The notes under the pieces: model-generated | The model's database searches: none | Seen by the model: the letters and a program-made list of their open reading frames with translations, nothing else | Told to the model about the DNA's origin: nothing | Origin: CAVSJA01 sp963728145 | Lineage (GTDB): Bacteria; Bacteroidota; Bacteroidia; Chitinophagales; Chitinophagaceae | Length of the DNA stretch: 64,000 nt | Assembly (NCBI GenBank): GCA_963728145.1 | Contig: CAVSJA010000005.1 | Location: forward strand, 66,602 to 130,601 | Reading direction: 5' to 3' | Translations under genes and position numbers: made by a program | Shown here: piece after piece, positions 34,853 through 42,809 of the stretch | How the letters are laid out: the number at the start of each line of letters is the position of its first letter | Numbering within the stretch: the stretch's first letter is position 1

Positions 34853-35866
34853 ATGATGCGTAGTTTTACGAACCTAATCATTACTCTTTGCTTAACCTTC
34901 ACCTGCAGCACAACCAACGGACAGGATGGGAAGATCGATTCGCTATTCCGCAATGCCGATACAACCGCTGTACTCGATTCATTAATGAGAGACTTTGACA
35001 AGTTCCTGGACTCATTATCCAAACCAAAAAGCTTCTTCAGCGTCGCCCTTGGTATCGGCACAGGAATATTCAGTTTCGAGGAAAAGGGATCAATGTTTGT
35101 TACTTCAGAAAAAAGATTATTCTTTTCTCCAACGCTTGGATATTATCATAAAACAGGATTGGGTATTACTACTGCCGCATTCATGTTATATGATAAGAAC
35201 AAAGTCAACTCATATCAGTTTGCAGTAAGTCCATCCTTTGATCTTATCAGAAAAAAGGTCTCTGCCGGTATCGCGTATACGCATTATTTTAATAAAGATT
35301 CGGTAGGATTTTATATGACGCCGATCCAGGATGAGGTCTTTGCTTATTTCTCTTATAAGGGATGGTGGGTGAGGCCTGGCCTCAACCTCAGCTATGGTTG
35401 GGGATCGAAAACTGAGTACGAAAAGCAGCAATATCTAATTTATTCACGCTTATTACAACGAAGTCAATCTTACTTTATCACAATAAAGAACGTAGAATCA
35501 GTTAGGGATCTATCCCTTACCCTTTCGGTACGGAAGGACTTTGATTGGTACGATGTTTTTAGCAAGGATGATAATGTAATGCTGACCCCTGTTATGCTCC
35601 TGAACTTAGGAACACAAAATTTTGGATTCAACACTTCCTATACCCACACTCAAAACGCTGCTATCAGGATCAACTCGGCACCGAGTAACAGTGAGATCTC
35701 TGAAACCACAGATTTTGCATTGCAATCGGTGAGTGCCATAATGAGAGCTGGCTATATGAAAGGAAGGTTCTTATTACAACCGCAGATATTCTTCGACTAT
35801 GCCCTATGGGATACTGAAAAACGTTTCAATACGGTCTATTCAGTGATCGTCGCCATTAGCTTCTAA
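34853..35866 (+). CDS. Putative outer-membrane beta-barrel protein
   Basis: A 337-residue secreted protein with a signal peptide (through TTNGQ, about residue 24) followed by an acidic helical stretch (about 25-60) and then a series of amphipathic strands with aromatic girdles (FFSVALGIGTGIFSF, FFSPTLGYYHKTGLG, VRPGLNLSYGWG, SVIVAISF at the end). The terminal Phe suggests insertion by the BAM machine. I do not recognise a named family. It is followed 132 bp later by a PorT-like barrel protein on the same strand. Confidence 0.7.
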   Translation: MMRSFTNLIITLCLTFTCSTTNGQDGKIDSLFRNADTTAVLDSLMRDFDKFLDSLSKPKSFFSVALGIGTGIFSFEEKGSMFVTSEKRLFFSPTLGYYHKTGLGITTAAFMLYDKNKVNSYQFAVSPSFDLIRKKVSAGIAYTHYFNKDSVGFYMTPIQDEVFAYFSYKGWWVRPGLNLSYGWGSKTEYEKQQYLIYSRLLQRSQSYFITIKNVESVRDLSLTLSVRKDFDWYDVFSKDDNVMLTPVMLLNLGTQNFGFNTSYTHTQNAAIRINSAPSNSEISETTDFALQSVSAIMRAGYMKGRFLLQPQIFFDYALWDTEKRFNTVYSVIVAISF

Positions 35867-35998
35867 ACGTTGTCGCCCCCGACTTCTAAACTTTTTTACA
35901 ACAATCTTGACACAGCTGTTAATAACAATTAACAGCGAATCAGGTCTGTTGGCATGTAACTTGGGATTTTATTGAAGTACCATAAATCAATCAATAAC

Positions 35999-36586
35999 AT
36001 GAAACAAAAACTCCTTTTATTCCTTTCCGCAGCATTGCTTCTAAGTGCAGCTTCGTTCGCGCAAGGTTTTCATTTTGGTCTTAAAGCAGGCGCTAATGGA
36101 TTGAAGGTTGATGGAAAATCCTTCAAAGAAGAATTTGAATTCGGATACAATGTTGGAGCATTTGCCGAAATCAATTTTAGTCCTAAGTTCGGAATACAAC
36201 CCGAGGTAATGTGGAATCAAAGTAATTACCGCACCGCAGACCAGTTCAATGATATCTATCCCGAGGGCACAGCCGATCTGAAAGGTGAACTAAATTATTT
36301 AAGCATTCCATTACTATTGAACTATCGTCCCGCGAAATTCCTCACGCTCCAGGCAGGACCACAATTCGGAATCTTATTGAATAAAGATCAAAGCCTCCTC
36401 GAAAATGGAGAGCAGGCATTCAAAGGCGGCGACTTCGCCATGCTGGGCGGTGCTCAATTGAATCTGGGTGCGATCAAAGTCGGCGCACGCTATCAAATCG
36501 GACTTACTAACATCAATGATATAGATAATCAGGATAAGTGGAAGAATGAGGGATTCCAGGTTTATTTGGGATTGCGGATTTTTTAG
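35999..36586 (+). CDS. PorT-like outer-membrane beta-barrel protein
   Basis: The 195-residue protein has a signal peptide (through ASFAQ, about residue 20) and the small barrel domain (PF13568-like): FHFGLKAGANG, GYNVGAFAEINF, GIQPEVMWN, LNYLSIPLLLNYRP, LQAGPQFGILL and LGLRIF at the end. Length and pattern are close to the protein at 15046-15633. The ATG at 35999 starts the signal peptide; an in-frame TTG at 35972 does not. Terminated by the hairpin at 36631-36657. Confidence 0.87.
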   Translation: MKQKLLLFLSAALLLSAASFAQGFHFGLKAGANGLKVDGKSFKEEFEFGYNVGAFAEINFSPKFGIQPEVMWNQSNYRTADQFNDIYPEGTADLKGELNYLSIPLLLNYRPAKFLTLQAGPQFGILLNKDQSLLENGEQAFKGGDFAMLGGAQLNLGAIKVGARYQIGLTNINDIDNQDKWKNEGFQVYLGLRIF

Positions 36587-36630
36587 GTTGATAAGTTTAA
36601 GTTTAGAAGGTTGAATTAGTATTATATGTT

Positions 36631-36657
36631 AAGCTTCCCAATTGGGAAGCTTTTTTA
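36631..36657 (+). terminator. Intrinsic terminator
   Basis: The palindrome AAGCTTCCCAATTGGGAAGC with two more paired bases (36631-36652) is followed by T6. It is 45 bp after the PorT-like stop. Confidence 0.92.
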
Positions 36658-36671
36658 TTTTAAGCGTCCCA

Positions 36672-36905
36672 GCAGAGTCTCCCCCAGCACGCTCTCCAAG
36701 TTAGACGCAACTTACGGGGGGACTCTGCGTTTGCCCGCAGGGCTGACGACTATGAATCAAACAATGCAGGAACCTTGTAATGCATGAAACCACATACAGA
36801 TTATCTCAATGCATATGCTGCATACATTTCCTCGCTAATCGCGAAAACGCAGAGTCCCCCCGTAAGATGTATTTAATTCGGAGACCCTGCTGGGGGAGAC
36901 TCTGC
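36672..36905. repeat. R element, locus 1
   Basis: Two 57-bp half-units, 36672-36728 and 36849-36905, face each other across about 120 bp. Each half-unit starts GCAGAGTC and ends GACTCTGC (or the reverse) and contains CCCCCAGC...CTTACGGGGG. The region 36587-37041 contains no gene besides this and the terminator. Confidence 0.92.
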
Positions 36906-37041
36906 GGGGACATCAACCCCATCAACCTATGGACTTATGAAATTAAAAAAAATGGTCCCAAAATTGACCCATATCCCCTTGACTCTCAAAGCATAGGTTT
37001 TCTCCTACTTATGTGTTATTTTGTCACCGATTCAAGCAAGC

Positions 37042-39447
37042 ATGAAAGAACCCAGATTTTTATTTAAGCCGGAAGAAGAGATGGACTTTATTCCCATTAT
37101 CCCCCTGAATGAAAATGAAGGCGATAATGGAGCTGACATTGTGATCCCCAATGAATTGCCCGTTTTACCCCTCAGGAATACCGTCTTGTTTCCCGGAGTT
37201 GTACTCCCGATAACAGTTGGAAGAGATAAGAGTATTAAGGCCGTTAATGACGCATATAAGGCTGACAAACTTGTTGGCGTGGTTGCGCAAAAAGACAGTG
37301 AGGTAGAAGATCCGACAGTGTCAGATCTGGAAGACGTTGGAACAGTTGCCCGCATAGTAAAATTGATTAAAATGCCCGATGGAGGTACTACAGTTATCAT
37401 CCAGGGCAAGAAGAGATTTAAGTTAGGCGCAATAACAACTGATGAACCTTACTTCAAGGCACAGATCATTTTACTCGAAGATGAAGAAGCTCCGCATAAG
37501 GAAGATTTCAAAGCCTATGTCGCGAATATTAAAGACCTGGCTTCACAGATCATTCAATTATCTCCAAATCTTCCATCAGAAGCAGCCATCATTTTAAAGA
37601 ATATCGAGAATCCTTCATTTCTTATACATTTTGTAGCGAGCAATCTCAATACGGAATTGGCCGAAAAGCAAAAGTTACTTAAGCTGAATAATATTCAGGC
37701 ACGCGCTGATTTGCTAATGCAATTATTGCAGAGAGAACTTCAGTTCGCTGAATTAAAAAATAAAGTCACCACAAAAACAAAGACTGAACTCGATAAGCAA
37801 CAGCGCGATTATTTTCTTCAGCAGCAAATGAAGAGTATTAAGGAAGAATTAGGTGGTGATACCAATGATCGCGAGCTGAAGGATATGCTGAAGAAAGCTG
37901 AGACGAAAAAATGGACAGAAGCCGCGAAAGAGTCATTTCAAAAAGGATTGGAAAAACTGGAGCGGATGCATCCAAGCACTCCGGATTATTCAGTGGTCTA
38001 TAATCATCTTGACCTGATGCTTGATCTCCCCTGGGGAGAATACACAGATGACTCTTACGATCTCAAACGCGCAAGAAAGATCCTTGACAACGAACATTAC
38101 GGAATGAACAAGATCAAGGAACGAATTTTGGAATATCTCGCCGTATTGAAATTGAAGGGAGATATGAAAAGCCCCATTCTTTGTTTTGTCGGTCCTCCGG
38201 GTATTGGTAAAACATCGTTGGGAAGAAGCATTGCGCATGCGATCAACAGAAAATATGTAAGATTGAGTCTTGGTGGTCTTCACGATGAAAGTGAGATCCG
38301 TGGACATCGCAAAACCTATATCGGTGCAATGCCGGGTAGAATTGTTCAATCAATCCGAAAGATAAAGAGTTCAAATCCTGTCATGATCCTGGATGAGATC
38401 GATAAAGTGGGAAGTGATTTCCGTGGCGATCCATCCTCTGCATTGCTTGAAGTGCTCGATCCTGAACAGAACCATACATTCTACGATAACTATCTTGAAC
38501 TGGAGTATGATTTAAGCAAGGTATTGTTCATCGCGACTGCGAATAATATCAATAATATTCAACCTGCGTTACGCGATCGTCTGGAAATAATCGATCTCGC
38601 AGGTTATGCGGTAGAAGAGAAGATTGAAATTGCAACCAAACATCTTGTACCCAAGCAAATGGATTTGCATGGATTGAATGAACTCAAGTTCAAGATCGGC
38701 GTGAATGTGCTGGAAAAGATAATCCAGGATTATACACGTGAGAGCGGTGTTCGTGAACTCGATCGCAATCTTGCTGCTATCATGCGATATGCCGCCAAGG
38801 AATATGCGACGAATGGAAAGCTTAAATCCGTATTAACGGTCAATGATATTGAAAAGATTCTCGGCAAGCCGAAATACAGCAATGAAATGTACAAGGTTGC
38901 CAATATGCCCGGTGTTGCAGTGGGTCTTGCCTGGACCTATGTGGGTGGAGACATCTTATTCGTTGAAACCAGCCTTAGCGAAGGCAAGGGCGAATTGAAA
39001 CTGACGGGTAATCTCGGGAATGTAATGAAGGAAAGTGCAACCACTGCACTCACTTATATTCAATCCAATGCCCGGAAACTCGACCTCGATCCCGAACTTT
39101 TCGCGAAGAAAAATGTTCATGTTCACGTGCCCGAAGGTGCGGTACCAAAGGATGGACCCAGCGCAGGCGTCACGATGCTGACTTCGATCGCTTCGGCTTT
39201 GACAGGCAAGAGAGTAAAACCTTACATGGCCATGACAGGAGAAATCACACTGCGTGGGCAGGTTTTGCCTGTAGGCGGCATTAAAGAGAAAGTGCTGGCT
39301 GCAAAGCGGGCCGGACTAAAGGAGATCATCCTTTGCTGGCAGAATGAGAAGGATATCGAGGAGATCGACCCAACCTTTATTAAAGGGTTAAAATTTGACT
39401 ATGTAAAAAACATGCAGCAGGTTCTCGAACTTGCTCTACAGCATTAA
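37042..39447 (+). CDS. lon: ATP-dependent Lon protease
   Basis: The 801-residue protein is a complete Lon: N-terminal substrate-binding domain (LPVLPLRNTVLFPGV near 35), a coiled middle region with KEELGGD (about 270), AAA+ ATPase with Walker A GPPGIGKTS (about 365), Walker B MILDEID (about 425), sensor regions, and C-terminal Ser-Lys protease with the nucleophile in PKDGPSAG (about 690) and the general base Lys in IKEKVLAAKRAG (about 730). It degrades damaged and regulatory proteins in the cytoplasm. I use ATG 37042; an in-frame TTG at 37021 would add seven residues. An intrinsic terminator follows. Confidence 0.97.
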   Translation: MKEPRFLFKPEEEMDFIPIIPLNENEGDNGADIVIPNELPVLPLRNTVLFPGVVLPITVGRDKSIKAVNDAYKADKLVGVVAQKDSEVEDPTVSDLEDVGTVARIVKLIKMPDGGTTVIIQGKKRFKLGAITTDEPYFKAQIILLEDEEAPHKEDFKAYVANIKDLASQIIQLSPNLPSEAAIILKNIENPSFLIHFVASNLNTELAEKQKLLKLNNIQARADLLMQLLQRELQFAELKNKVTTKTKTELDKQQRDYFLQQQMKSIKEELGGDTNDRELKDMLKKAETKKWTEAAKESFQKGLEKLERMHPSTPDYSVVYNHLDLMLDLPWGEYTDDSYDLKRARKILDNEHYGMNKIKERILEYLAVLKLKGDMKSPILCFVGPPGIGKTSLGRSIAHAINRKYVRLSLGGLHDESEIRGHRKTYIGAMPGRIVQSIRKIKSSNPVMILDEIDKVGSDFRGDPSSALLEVLDPEQNHTFYDNYLELEYDLSKVLFIATANNINNIQPALRDRLEIIDLAGYAVEEKIEIATKHLVPKQMDLHGLNELKFKIGVNVLEKIIQDYTRESGVRELDRNLAAIMRYAAKEYATNGKLKSVLTVNDIEKILGKPKYSNEMYKVANMPGVAVGLAWTYVGGDILFVETSLSEGKGELKLTGNLGNVMKESATTALTYIQSNARKLDLDPELFAKKNVHVHVPEGAVPKDGPSAGVTMLTSIASALTGKRVKPYMAMTGEITLRGQVLPVGGIKEKVLAAKRAGLKEIILCWQNEKDIEEIDPTFIKGLKFDYVKNMQQVLELALQH

Positions 39448-39530
39448 GATATTTTTTGAACAAATTAAATACGCCCTTGTTATAGATATAGTGAATAATT
39501 TTTCATGTTGGTTGTTTTAAGGGTTAAATG

Positions 39531-39562
39531 ATTCCCCCATTTTCTATGGGGGAATTTTTTTT
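39531..39562 (+). terminator. Intrinsic terminator of lon
   Basis: ATTCCCCCAT pairs perfectly with ATGGGGGAAT (39546-39555) and is followed by T8. Confidence 0.93.
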
Positions 39563-39591
39563 GGGGAGGTCATTTGAACGCAAGACCATTT

Positions 39592-39855
39592 GATCGGAAG
39601 ATCGGAAGATCGGAAGATCGGAAGAACAGAGGAACAGATGAACAGCGGAACAGCGGAACAGCAGAACAGAAGAGCAGAAGAACAGAAGAACAGTAGAACA
39701 GTAGAACAGTAGATCAGCAGAATGTAGAAAGCGGAGCTGTCAGATTAAATACTCGCCTGTACAAATTTTTGATTCATTTTACTACGGATGTGGGTTTTAT
39801 TATTCTTCTGATCTGCTGTTCTACTGTTCCGCTGTTCTGCTGTTCTTCCGATCAT
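39592..39855. repeat. F3 inverted tandem array (8-bp unit AACAGAAG)
   Basis: Left arm 39592-39729 begins with ATCGGAAG units and continues with AACAGAGG, AACAGCGG, AACAGCAG and AACAGTAG units. Right arm 39800-39855 has CTGTTC units and ends CTTCCGATCA. Together with the lon terminator this is all that the 443-bp gap 39448-39890 holds. Confidence 0.93.
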
Positions 39856-39890
39856 TGGGTCTCCGAAATTGGGTATTTTAGCATATTCAG

Positions 39891-40922
39891 ATGCGCCTTC
39901 CAATTAGCATAGCCTTTGCACTTCTTTCCATCAGTTCCATTGCACAGACACTGGGTGGCACAAGCGTCTTCAACTTCCTGAGGCTTTCAAATACTCCACA
40001 AGTAACCGGACTGGGCGGGATTAATATTTCCAACCAAACTGATGACATTGGAATGGCATATCATGAGCCTTCTTTATTGCGACCATCACATCATTCGCAA
40101 ATAAATGTTGTGTTCAATTCTTATTTCGCAGGAATCAAGAATTACAATTTGATGACGGGCTATCATTACGAGAAATGGAAAACGACATTTGGATTGGGAG
40201 TGAATTTTGTCAATTATGGAACGATAACCCAGACTGATCCCAGCGGAAATATTTACGGTGAATTGAAGCCCTCGGATTATGTGGTCCAGCTATCCGCAAG
40301 CCGTGCATATGAATCGAACTGGTATTATGGTGGAGCATTAAAATTTATTCATTCTAATTATGGACTTTATCGTTCATCGGGAATAGCATTGGATCTGGGA
40401 GTAACCTATTTTGATACCGTTAGATTGATCCAGGCTTCGTTTGCCGCAAAGAATATGGGAGCGCAGATCAAGGCCTATGATAATACAGATCCTGATGACC
40501 TGCCATTCGATCTTCAACTCGGTATCTCAAAGAAATTACTGAAAGCACCTTTGCAATTTTCGATTACGGCACATCATTTGCATCAATTCGACATTCGTTA
40601 CGACGATACAAGTTTTAACGAATCACCGGGCGACACTGAAAAATCTTATACCTTAGACAAGATATTCAGGCATTTCATATTTGCCACTCAGCTTACCATT
40701 GAAAAAAGGATAGAGCTTACCCTTGGGTACAATTATCTCCGCAGAAAAGAATTGAATATTGGAAATGCAGGAAATGGATTGAACGGATTTTCCTTATGCA
40801 TTGGCCTGCTCGTAAAAAAGATCCAGATCCGCTATGGTAGCGCCTGGTTTCAAAACAACCGTGCCTATCACCAGTTCGGGCTTAACCTCAAATTCGACGA
40901 TTATTTTCAGCCGGGTAAATGA
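39891..40922 (+). CDS. porQ: Type IX secretion system protein PorQ
   Basis: The 343-residue protein has a signal peptide (cleavage near SSIAQ, residue 18) and matches PorQ, an outer-membrane barrel protein of the type IX secretion system, with GGTSVFNFLRLSNTPQ (about 22-37), GGINISNQTDDIGMAYHEPSL (about 42-62) and FNSYFAGIKNYNL near residue 78. T9SS exports proteins with a C-terminal sorting domain; the PorQ partner PorU/PorZ complex links A-LPS to them. No other por genes are in the window, which is usual since T9SS genes are scattered. F3 arrays lie on both sides of the porQ-regulator pair. Confidence 0.9.
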   Translation: MRLPISIAFALLSISSIAQTLGGTSVFNFLRLSNTPQVTGLGGINISNQTDDIGMAYHEPSLLRPSHHSQINVVFNSYFAGIKNYNLMTGYHYEKWKTTFGLGVNFVNYGTITQTDPSGNIYGELKPSDYVVQLSASRAYESNWYYGGALKFIHSNYGLYRSSGIALDLGVTYFDTVRLIQASFAAKNMGAQIKAYDNTDPDDLPFDLQLGISKKLLKAPLQFSITAHHLHQFDIRYDDTSFNESPGDTEKSYTLDKIFRHFIFATQLTIEKRIELTLGYNYLRRKELNIGNAGNGLNGFSLCIGLLVKKIQIRYGSAWFQNNRAYHQFGLNLKFDDYFQPGK

Positions 40923-41048
40923 GGCACGTAAAAGCAATAGAAGATTACCCTTACCTGGTTTACCCGCTTACCATAAGAAAACTCATTATTTGACGGGGTA
41001 ATTTTACTATACACAATATTATTTAGATTTTGTTTCTATAAACGGGCA

Positions 41049-41471
41049 ATGATGGTAAACGTGGCTATTGCAGATGACCACCGGCTGGTCCGGGAGGCCT
41101 GGGCGCTATTACTTAAGCGCGATAAGAGAATTGCCATTACGGGAATCTTCGATAATGGTCAGGCGGTGATTGATCTCTGCCGGGAAAAATGTCCTGATGT
41201 CATCCTCATGGATATCAATATGGAACCGATCAACGGTGTTGAAGCAACTCGTGAGATAAAAAAATTCTGTCATTCCGTTCACGTCATCGGTATCTCTGTT
41301 CACTCCGATATTTCCTATGTCAACGCCCTTCTCCAGGCAGGAGCAAGCGGATACGTAACAAAAAACTCTTCGGGCTCTGAAATGATTCGCGCAATATTTG
41401 AAGTAATGGAAGGACGACAATATATCTGTAAGGAGATTTCAAGCCTATCGACTGAACGCACTCAAGATTGA
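41049..41471 (+). CDS. Response-regulator receiver domain, missing its HTH
   Basis: The 140-residue product is a NarL-type receiver: acidic pair at 9-10 (ADDHRLVREAW), phospho-acceptor Asp55 (VILMDINMEP), conserved Ser (GISVHSD) and Lys (YVTKNSS). The usual helix-turn-helix domain is absent: the sequence stops at SSLSTERTQD, just where a normal protein reads LTEREIEVL and enters the HTH. The stop codon is the third triplet at the boundary of the F3 array, so the array seems to have replaced the 3' part of the gene. It may be a working stand-alone receiver or a pseudogene. ATG 41049 and 41052 are both possible. Confidence 0.8.
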   Translation: MMVNVAIADDHRLVREAWALLLKRDKRIAITGIFDNGQAVIDLCREKCPDVILMDINMEPINGVEATREIKKFCHSVHVIGISVHSDISYVNALLQAGASGYVTKNSSGSEMIRAIFEVMEGRQYICKEISSLSTERTQD

Positions 41472-41769
41472 ACAGAGGAACAGAGGAACAGAAGAACAGA
41501 AGAACAGATGAACAGCGGAACAGCAGAACAGCAGAACAGCAGAACAGAAGAATAGTAGAATGTTGAAGATCGAGGGTTTTCTCCAATTAATTAGCAACTA
41601 ACCATCACATCACATTACATATTTGGGTCTCAAAACTTAAGGTACCAATTTGGTACCTTAAGTTTTTTTATTTAGGAAAGAGATTCAATCAACACTCCTT
41701 GTTCATCAGCTCTACTGTTCTACTGTTCTGCTGTTCCGCTGTTCATCTGTTCTACTGTTCTTCCGATCA
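41469..41769. repeat. F3 inverted tandem array around a terminator
   Basis: Left arm 41469-41561 and right arm 41697-41769 flank the terminator at 41632-41672. The order GAACAGATG, AACAGCGG, AACAGCAG is mirrored in both arms. The array touches the stop codons of the truncated regulator and of bioB. Confidence 0.93.
41632..41672. terminator. Bidirectional terminator with 16-bp perfect stem
   Basis: AAAACTTAAGGTACCA (41632-41647) pairs with TGGTACCTTAAGTTTT (41651-41666) over a 3-nt loop, with T-runs on both strands. Confidence 0.93.
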
Positions 41770-42738
41770 AATTGATACGGCCTCTTTAAAAGCTTCGCGT
41801 GGTTTCAATCCTAAGAGCCTAAACATTGCTTTGTCTTCATCAAAGCTTGGATTGGGTGTAGTCAATAATTTTTCCCCAGCAAATATTGAATTGGCGCCGG
41901 CAAGAAAACAAAGTGTTTGTTCGGATATGCACATTTCCATTCTTCCTGCACTCAGGCGAACCATTGCATTTGGCATAATAATTCTTGCGGTAGCGATCAT
42001 GCGAATCATATCCCAAATATCTACATGAGGATTATTTTCGAGTGGAGTTCCCTTAACTCTCACCAGTGCATTGATAGGAACGCTTTCGGGATGTTGTGGA
42101 AGATTTGAAAGTGTGTGCAGCATCCCAATCCTGTCTTCATGATTTTCTCCTAAACCAATGATGCCGCCGCAACAAACAGTCACGCCAGCATTTCTTACAT
42201 GTTCCAATGTATGTAAGCGATCTTCATAGGTCCTGGTGCTGATGATCTCTTTATAGTATTCAGAAGATGTGTCGAGATTATGATTATAGGCATGAAGTCC
42301 GGCATCAGCAAGTTTCTTTGCCTGGTCTTCAGAAAGCATACCCAATGTGCAGCAAACTTCCATTCCCATTGCATTCACTCCCTTCACCATTTCCAATACG
42401 CGATCAAAGTCTTTATTGTCCCGTACTTCCCGCCATGCCGCTCCCATGCAGAAACGGGTTGAGCCGGCATCCTTTGCTTTTTGAGCATAACCCAATACTT
42501 CCTCAGTCTTCATCAATGGCTGCACAGTTATATCCGTATGATATCTTGCTGCCTGTGGACAATAAGCGCAATCTTCAGGACATCCTCCGGTTTTGATCGA
42601 GAGCAGTGTACAAACCTGCACCTCTCCGCTTTCATGAAATTTGCGGTGAATACTTGCGGCACGAAAGATCAAATCGAGTAGGGGACTATGGTAGATTTCT
42701 TTTATTTCCTCCTTTGTCCAGTCGTTTCTTACAAGCAT
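41767..42738 (-). CDS. bioB: Biotin synthase
   Basis: The 323-residue radical-SAM enzyme inserts sulfur into dethiobiotin. The iron-sulfur cluster motif CPEDCAYCPQ has Cys53, Cys57 and Cys60; CMGAAWRE, NHNLDTS and GGIIGLGE motifs follow as in the family. I start at ATG 42738 because an in-frame upstream extension to 42801 only translates the F2 hairpin. No other bio gene is nearby. It is the last gene of the minus-strand run after three sulfatase-like genes and is separated from them by a clean hairpin. Confidence 0.96.
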   Translation of the reverse strand: MLVRNDWTKEEIKEIYHSPLLDLIFRAASIHRKFHESGEVQVCTLLSIKTGGCPEDCAYCPQAARYHTDITVQPLMKTEEVLGYAQKAKDAGSTRFCMGAAWREVRDNKDFDRVLEMVKGVNAMGMEVCCTLGMLSEDQAKKLADAGLHAYNHNLDTSSEYYKEIISTRTYEDRLHTLEHVRNAGVTVCCGGIIGLGENHEDRIGMLHTLSNLPQHPESVPINALVRVKGTPLENNPHVDIWDMIRMIATARIIMPNAMVRLSAGRMEMCISEQTLCFLAGANSIFAGEKLLTTPNPSFDEDKAMFRLLGLKPREAFKEAVSI

Positions 42739-42774
42739 GAGAAGAGTTTGAGGCAAATTTAGGGGTTCTGAGGG

Positions 42775-42803
42775 GGTTGTCAACCCTCCCAGGGTTGACA
42801 ACC
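42775..42803 (-). terminator. F2-type hairpin between sulfatase C and bioB
   Basis: GGTTGTCAACCCT pairs perfectly with AGGGTTGACAACC (13 bp) across a CCC loop. It uses F2 sequence but is a single short hairpin, 6 bp beyond the sulfatase stop and 36 bp before the bioB start. There is no T-run, so it may terminate weakly or protect mRNA ends. Confidence 0.7.
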
Positions 42804-42809
42804 TTGCCC

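Noticed and set aside
36780..37067. Small plus-strand open frame over the R element
   Set aside because: It is covered largely by the R element and its spacer, ends in the lon leader and has no protein-like pattern.
39592..39640. ATCGGAAGATCGGAAG resembles the start of an Illumina adapter
   Set aside because: The sequence continues as 8-bp repeat units and not as adapter, and the same GATCGGAAGAACAG end is mirrored in the right arms of two F3 arrays (39855 and 41769), so it is genomic.
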